DNA of 10,176 bases from the NCBI GenBank assembly GCA_041178545.1, contig JBEGVB010000089.1, positions 1 to 10,176 of the forward strand, written 5' to 3'. The position numbers were made by a program, and so were the translations under genes. The notes beneath the pieces were generated by a model. That model ran no database searches, was not told the origin of the DNA, and saw only the letters and a list, made by a program, of their open reading frames with translations. This document shows positions 6,597 to 10,176 of this stretch, one piece after another. Source of the stretch: JBEATZ01 sp041178545. Lineage in GTDB: Bacteria > Planctomycetota > UBA1135 > UBA2386. Each line of letters begins with the position of its first letter. The stretch's first letter is position 1.

Positions 6597-7663
6597 ATGC
6601 CGTTGCGCGCATGCGTCAGGCCGGGTTCACCCTGATGGAGGTCCTGTTGGCCGTCGCCATCACGGCAATCGTGATGACCACGGTGACGATGACCTTCCGG
6701 CTCACCCTCGAGGCCCGCGACGTCGTGGACAACCTCGCCGAGTCCACCGAGGCAGGACCTCGCATCATGAACCTGGTGGAGCGCGACCTGCGAGGGCTCT
6801 GGACCCACAACATCCGCAACAACGCGGTGCTGCGCGGACGCAACATGGACGTGGGCAGCTTCGAGGCGGACCGCCTCGACATGCTCACCACCACCGACTC
6901 CGTCGGCACGGTCCTGAACACCCAGAACCAGCCGCGGCGGACCTCGGTCAACGAGGTCGGCTACTGGCTCAAGCAGAACCCGCGGTACCGCGACCTGATG
7001 GAACTGTGGCGCCGCGAGGACCCGCTCGTCGACGAGGAGATCACCACCCAAGGCTCGTTCCAGCTGGTGCACGACCGCATCAAGAGCTTCCGCATCACCT
7101 ACTACAAGACCCTCGGCTACGAGGCCGAGGAACTCAACGAGTGGGACTCCTCGCTCGCGGACGAACAGCCCCGCCGGATCAAGGTGGAGTTCACGCTCGA
7201 ACGTCGCCGCGGCAGCAGGAACTTCGTGAGCGACGCAGAGGTGGCCGACCTGGAGGGTGCCGAGAAGACCTACGTGCGCCACATCGTGCTCGACTCGCGC
7301 TTCATGGACATCCTCAAGGGCGAGGTGGCCCGCATCCCGGTGCGCCCGCCCAAGCCCGAGGTCCCGAGCGCCGACCCGGCTGCAGGCGGCGCCGGGGACC
7401 TCGCCGGCGGTGGTGGCGGTGGCGGAGGTGCCCGCGGTGCGGCCGGCGTGGCAGGCATCGACGGCACGATCCGCACCACGGTGGGCAACCAGATGGGGCA
7501 GGGTCCCGGCGGCATGCGCCCCGGCGACGGGCGCATGCCGGCAAACGGTCAGATCCCGGGCACGGGCTTCAACCTGGGCGACCTGCTCCGCGGCGGCGGC
7601 CGCGGCGGCAACCCGTTCGGCGGCTTCGGCGGCACGGGCGGTGGTGGCGGCGGCGGCCGCTGA
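6593..7663 (+). CDS. gspJ: Minor pseudopilin GspJ with Gly-rich C-terminal tail
   Basis: The N-terminus carries RQAG|FTLMEVLLAVAITAIVM, with cleavage after Gly11 and Glu16 at +5. The following helix and NLVERDLRGLW (60-70) resemble the GspJ pattern in which a helix leads to an arginine-containing DLR motif. GspJ is a pseudopilus-tip subunit that pairs with GspI and GspK. The 356 residues are well over the usual length of about 200. The core ends near 250 (ARIPVRPPKP) and is followed by a Gly/Ala-rich region from about 265 to the end, with runs such as GGGGGGGG and a terminal GGGGGGGR. The tail is presumably disordered. The gene is the last of the operon seen here. The usual next gene, gspK, is absent and serS converges from the other strand 97 bp away. 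Confident as a minor pseudopilin, fairly confident as GspJ. Confidence 0.87.
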   Translation: MNAVARMRQAGFTLMEVLLAVAITAIVMTTVTMTFRLTLEARDVVDNLAESTEAGPRIMNLVERDLRGLWTHNIRNNAVLRGRNMDVGSFEADRLDMLTTTDSVGTVLNTQNQPRRTSVNEVGYWLKQNPRYRDLMELWRREDPLVDEEITTQGSFQLVHDRIKSFRITYYKTLGYEAEELNEWDSSLADEQPRRIKVEFTLERRRGSRNFVSDAEVADLEGAEKTYVRHIVLDSRFMDILKGEVARIPVRPPKPEVPSADPAAGGAGDLAGGGGGGGGARGAAGVAGIDGTIRTTVGNQMGQGPGGMRPGDGRMPANGQIPGTGFNLGDLLRGGGRGGNPFGGFGGTGGGGGGGR

Positions 7664-7760
7664 CCGGACACCCAACTGCCTCACCGAGGTCTCGACCACC
7701 CCCCGGGCCCCGTTCCGCACGTGACCCAGGCCTGCGCGGTGCACCACCCAGCTGGGGCGG

Positions 7761-9050
7761 TCAGAACACCTTGCGGCCGATCACCTCGCGCCCGCTCATC
7801 ATCGGCCGCAGTGCGGCCGGGACGCGCACGGTGCCGTCGGCCTGCTGGTGCACCTCCAGCAGCGGGATGAGCACGCGTGGGCTCGCGATGACGGTGTTGT
7901 TGAGCGTGTGGCAGTGCTGCACCTTGCCGCCATCCTTGGGACGGTAGCGCAGGTCCAGACGACGCGCCTGGTAGTCGTAGAACCGCGAGGCGGAGTGCGT
8001 CTCGCCGTAGGCGTTGCGCGACGGCATCCACGACTCGATGTCGTACTTCATGGCCTGCGGGACGCCGAGGTCGCCACCGCACACGGCCACGATGCGGTAG
8101 GGCAGCTCCAGCATCTGCAGCAGGTCCTCGGCATTCTGCACGATGTCCTTGTGGTGCTGGACCGAGCGCTCTCGGTCTGCAACGTCGAGGATCACCTGCT
8201 CCACCTTCTGGAACTGGTGCACGCGGTACAGCCCGCGCGTGTCCTTGCCGTAGGTGCCGGCCTCGCGGCGGAAGCATGCGCTGCGCGCCACGTACTTCTT
8301 CGGCAGGTCTGCCTCGGCGAGGATCTCGCCTGCGTGCAGCGAGGTCACGGGCACCTCGCTGGTGCCGATCAGGTTGAGCCCATCGAGCTCGCACCGGTAG
8401 GTCTGCTCCTCGCCACCGGGGAAGAACCCGGTGCCGAACATGGCAGCGTCGCGCACCAGCAGGGGTGGGTCCACCGGCACGAACCCGCGCTGGACCATCA
8501 ACTCGACGGCGAGCCGCAGCACGGCATCGTGCAGCAGTGCGAGGTCGCCGAAGAGGATGTAGTTGCGCGAGCCGCTCAGGGCCGCAGCGCGGGTGAAGTC
8601 CACCCAGCCCTGCGCCTCGCCAATCTCGTAGTGCGGGCGCGGTGCGAAGCCGAAGCTCGGCACCGTCCCCCATTTCTTCACCTCGACGTTCTCGGTGTCG
8701 TCCTTGCCCTCGGGGACCTCTGCGTCGGGGAGGTTGGGGACCAGCGCCAGCTCCTTCGCCAGCCCGGCCCGCAGTTCCTTCTCCTGCTCCTCCATCTGCT
8801 GCAGACGGGCCTTCAACTCCTTCTGCTTCGCCAGCAGCGCCTCGCGCTCGGCCGGCGCCAGGCTGCCCATGTTCTTGCCACCGGCCTTCTGCTCGGCCCG
8901 CAGACCGTCCAGTTGGGGCAGCAGGGCGCGCAAGGTGGCGTCCAACTCCAAAGCGCGGTCCACCGCAGCCGCACGGTCGGGCATGCGCTTCTTGCGTGCG
9001 GCCTCGCGCACGGCCTCGGGGTTGTCACGGAGAACCTTGATGTCGAGCAC
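7761..9050 (-). CDS. serS: Seryl-tRNA synthetase
   Basis: This class II aminoacyl-tRNA synthetase activates serine and loads it onto tRNA-Ser (and tRNA-Sec if present) in the cytoplasm. The 429 residues show the N-terminal long antiparallel coiled coil at about 28-102 that grips the long variable arm of tRNA-Ser. The catalytic domain has motif 1 around 171-197, the serine-binding TxE motif as TSE at 230-232, and motif 2 around 254-284 (ACFRREAG, then DTRGLYRVHQF). Motif 3 is around 381-399 (HTLNNTVIASPRVLIPLLE, conserved Arg392). The TLNNT form of motif 3 resembles the Thermus enzyme rather than the TLNGSG form common in proteobacteria. Length is normal and no key residue appears missing. The start is GTG, with AAAGG 6 nt upstream. 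It converges on gspJ. It is likely transcribed from its own promoter, given the -10-like 12-mer about 27 nt upstream. Confidence 0.97.
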   Translation of the reverse strand: MLDIKVLRDNPEAVREAARKKRMPDRAAAVDRALELDATLRALLPQLDGLRAEQKAGGKNMGSLAPAEREALLAKQKELKARLQQMEEQEKELRAGLAKELALVPNLPDAEVPEGKDDTENVEVKKWGTVPSFGFAPRPHYEIGEAQGWVDFTRAAALSGSRNYILFGDLALLHDAVLRLAVELMVQRGFVPVDPPLLVRDAAMFGTGFFPGGEEQTYRCELDGLNLIGTSEVPVTSLHAGEILAEADLPKKYVARSACFRREAGTYGKDTRGLYRVHQFQKVEQVILDVADRERSVQHHKDIVQNAEDLLQMLELPYRIVAVCGGDLGVPQAMKYDIESWMPSRNAYGETHSASRFYDYQARRLDLRYRPKDGGKVQHCHTLNNTVIASPRVLIPLLEVHQQADGTVRVPAALRPMMSGREVIGRKVF

Positions 9051-9056
9051 GTTCAG

Positions 9057-9061
9057 CCTTT
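9057..9061 (-). promoter_or_regulatory. Ribosome binding site of serS
   Basis: AAAGG on the minus strand, 6 nt before the GTG at 9050, supports this non-ATG start. Confidence 0.6.
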
Positions 9062-9076
9062 CGTGGGATCGAGGCG

Positions 9077-9088
9077 GCGGAGTCTAAC
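9077..9088 (-). promoter_or_regulatory. Candidate promoter -10 element of serS
   Basis: On the minus strand this reads GTTAGACTCCGC, identical to the 12-mer before gspG. TAGACT (9081-9086) fits a TAnnnT -10 box. With a start site near 9074, the leader would be about 24 nt and would contain the AAAGG ribosome binding site. No TTGACA-like -35 box is visible. The placement 27 nt before the serS start codon and the exact duplication support a promoter role, which remains inference. Confidence 0.55.
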
Positions 9089-9145
9089 GAGGCGACGGGT
9101 GCAGGCCAGCGTGCGCACCGGGCACACCGTGCGGCCCGCATGGAC

Positions 9146-9173
9146 CACTGGAACACGCATCACTGGAACACGC
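9146..9173. repeat. 13-bp tandem direct repeat across a stop codon
   Basis: CACTGGAACACGC occurs at 9146-9158 and again at 9161-9173, separated by AT (period 15 bp). On the minus strand the right copy encodes the final Val-Phe-Gln of the upstream gene and the first bases of its TGA stop. The left copy lies just past the stop. The 15-bp period keeps the reading frame, so the second unit would also read Val-Phe-Gln. It looks like a local tandem duplication. Confidence 0.75.
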
Positions 9174-10176
9174 TGTCCAGCTTGCCGAACAGCGGGTGTT
9201 TCTTGATCGACAGCCCGATCTTGGCGTCCGGGAACGGTGGCTTGAGCTTGAGGGTCAGCGATCCGCCCTTGGCGCCCTCCGGCATGGGGAAGAGCGCGAC
9301 GAAGCGACCGATCTTGGGGACCTCGCGCGCTGCGGCACCGAGGTACTCGGGGTCCTCCATGCGCACGAACTTGCCCACCACCTTGGCTCCCTTGCCGTCC
9401 GTGGCCTTGGCTGCGAGCACCTCGGGCACCAGCGACATCCCGTGGAACTCCACGATCGAGGCACCGGCACGGTCCTTGACGAAGATGCGGGTGGCGTCGA
9501 TGGCGACCTCGCTGTCGGTGCCGCCCTTGGTGAAGGCAAGTGTGAACGGGGCACCCATCTTGACCTCGTGGGTCTTGCCGGCCTCGACCGTGAAGGCCTC
9601 CATGGCACCCTGGTAGATGTTGGCAGACTGGGTCTTGGCGCCCTTGCCCTGCAGGATGCGACCGACGCACACCACGTACTCACCCGCCGGGACCTCGACC
9701 TCCTTGCCGCCTGCCACGTCGAAGAAGGCGGTGCGGAAGTCACCACGCCCCTGGATCACCAGCTGCACTGGCGCCGTGGGCTTGGGACCCGCCCAGTTGA
9801 GCTTGACCTTGCCGGTCTTGAAGTACTCGGGGTTGAGCGGACGGAAGCCGACCTTCCCCTCGCCGCTCGCCTTCTGGTGGAACCAGGCGTCGCCCAGCTT
9901 GACGAACTCGCTGTAGGGGACGCGGGCACCCTTGCCCACGCGCATCGAGTCCATGAGGGGCACGGCGATGCCCTCCGGGTTGCCGGCACTGTGCGACTTG
10001 AAGTCGCCGGCAAACGGGTCGCCGTCCATGGGCGTGCCGTTGCAGTTGTCGTCGTAGTAGGCCACGGTCTCGGTGCCGTGGGACGCGCTCCAGCTGGCGG
10101 CGCTGCGGTAGAAGATGGGCGTGAACTCGGTCGTGGGCATGAGGTTCACGTCCATCTCGCCCACCCGCTCCTTGTC
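9160..10176 (-). CDS. Unrecognised protein (5' end off the window)
   Basis: I do not recognise this family. The frame is open through the right edge (four more codons precede the GTG at 10164), so the N-terminus and any signal peptide are missing. At least 338 residues are visible. Counting from the codon at 10164, an N-terminal part rich in Ser, Thr, Tyr and Phe contains DDNCNG at 38-43, which fits the DxNxNG core of calcium-binding loops. The rest (about 115-334) alternates short hydrophobic strands with Lys/Gly turns, for example KVKLNWAG, PVQLVIQGRG, EVPAGEYVVCVGRIL and GKTHEVKMG, suggesting beta-sandwich domains. This would fit an exported or surface protein, possibly a carboxypeptidase-regulatory-like or Ig-like fold; that is inference. 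Only two cysteines are visible. serS follows 109 bp downstream on the same strand, with its own probable promoter. Codon use looks like the rest of the window, so the gene is probably real. Confidence 0.8.
   Translation of the reverse strand, partial: DKERVGEMDVNLMPTTEFTPIFYRSAASWSASHGTETVAYYDDNCNGTPMDGDPFAGDFKSHSAGNPEGIAVPLMDSMRVGKGARVPYSEFVKLGDAWFHQKASGEGKVGFRPLNPEYFKTGKVKLNWAGPKPTAPVQLVIQGRGDFRTAFFDVAGGKEVEVPAGEYVVCVGRILQGKGAKTQSANIYQGAMEAFTVEAGKTHEVKMGAPFTLAFTKGGTDSEVAIDATRIFVKDRAGASIVEFHGMSLVPEVLAAKATDGKGAKVVGKFVRMEDPEYLGAAAREVPKIGRFVALFPMPEGAKGGSLTLKLKPPFPDAKIGLSIKKHPLFGKLDSVFQ

Noticed and set aside
7429..7663. The Gly-codon runs in gspJ, considered as a microsatellite or non-coding repeat array
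   Set aside because: The frame stays open to a clean TGA, and the runs are interspersed with non-repetitive residues, so it is better read as a low-complexity protein tail.
7747..7756. The palindrome CCCAGCTGGG in the gspJ-serS convergent gap, considered as a terminator or operator
   Set aside because: It has no loop, no T-run and only one copy. Short palindromes are common in GC-rich DNA, and no convincing bidirectional terminator was seen in the gap.
9119..9138. An imperfect hairpin (CGGGCAC with GTG...CCCG) between the unrecognised gene and serS, considered as a terminator
   Set aside because: The stem has a 3-nt bulge and no T-run follows on the minus strand, so the evidence is too weak to annotate.
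7848..9206. A 452-codon plus-strand frame opposite serS
   Set aside because: It is complementary to a complete seryl-tRNA synthetase and lacks any family motif of its own.

Overview
The window is a GC-rich bacterial chromosomal segment. It holds the main part of a type II secretion system (T2SS) operon on the + strand, and two genes in the opposite orientation: serS and the 3' part of an unrecognised gene. Coding density is high. GTG starts are frequent, the gene tails are rich in Gly/Ala, and the SerRS has a Thermus-like motif 3. The T2SS cluster stops at gspJ. Together with the unfamiliar long protein at the right edge, this suggests a Planctomycetota-type genome. A myxobacterial or other delta-type lineage is an alternative, because no rRNA or other taxonomic marker is present. 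The lineage is inference only.

Layout. Positions 3-1613 hold the 3' part of gspD (outer-membrane secretin). Next come gspE (1654-3378, assembly ATPase) and gspF (3389-4615, inner-membrane platform). A 164-176 bp spacer follows, densely packed with GC-rich inverted repeats and ending in a candidate promoter. Then come four pseudopilin genes: gspG (major), gspH, gspI and gspJ (4780-7663), tightly packed with a 1-nt gap, a 37-nt gap and a 4-nt ATGA overlap. gspJ converges on serS (9050-7761, minus). Upstream of serS on the same strand is the incomplete gene 10176-9160. No stretch over 300 bp lacks a gene.

How the genes work together. GspE hydrolyses ATP on the cytoplasmic side of GspF. This drives assembly of a short periplasmic pseudopilus made of GspG and capped by GspH/I/J-type minor pseudopilins, which pushes folded exoproteins through the GspD channel. 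All four pseudopilins keep the prepilin peptidase site (Gly at -1, Phe at +1, Glu at +5). No gspC, gspK, gspL, gspM or prepilin peptidase gene is in view, so the system must be completed from elsewhere.

Most noteworthy: (1) an identical 12-mer, GTTAGACTCCGC, just upstream of both gspG and serS, which looks like a lineage-specific -10 promoter element; (2) a tandem hairpin cluster between gspF and gspG, including mutually exclusive stems; (3) unusual extensions on GspI and GspJ, the latter ending in a long Gly-rich tail; (4) a DxDxDGxxD calcium-loop-like insert in the secretin; (5) a 13-bp tandem duplication spanning the stop codon of the unrecognised gene. I see no clearly new multi-gene system, CRISPR array, mobile element or RNA gene.
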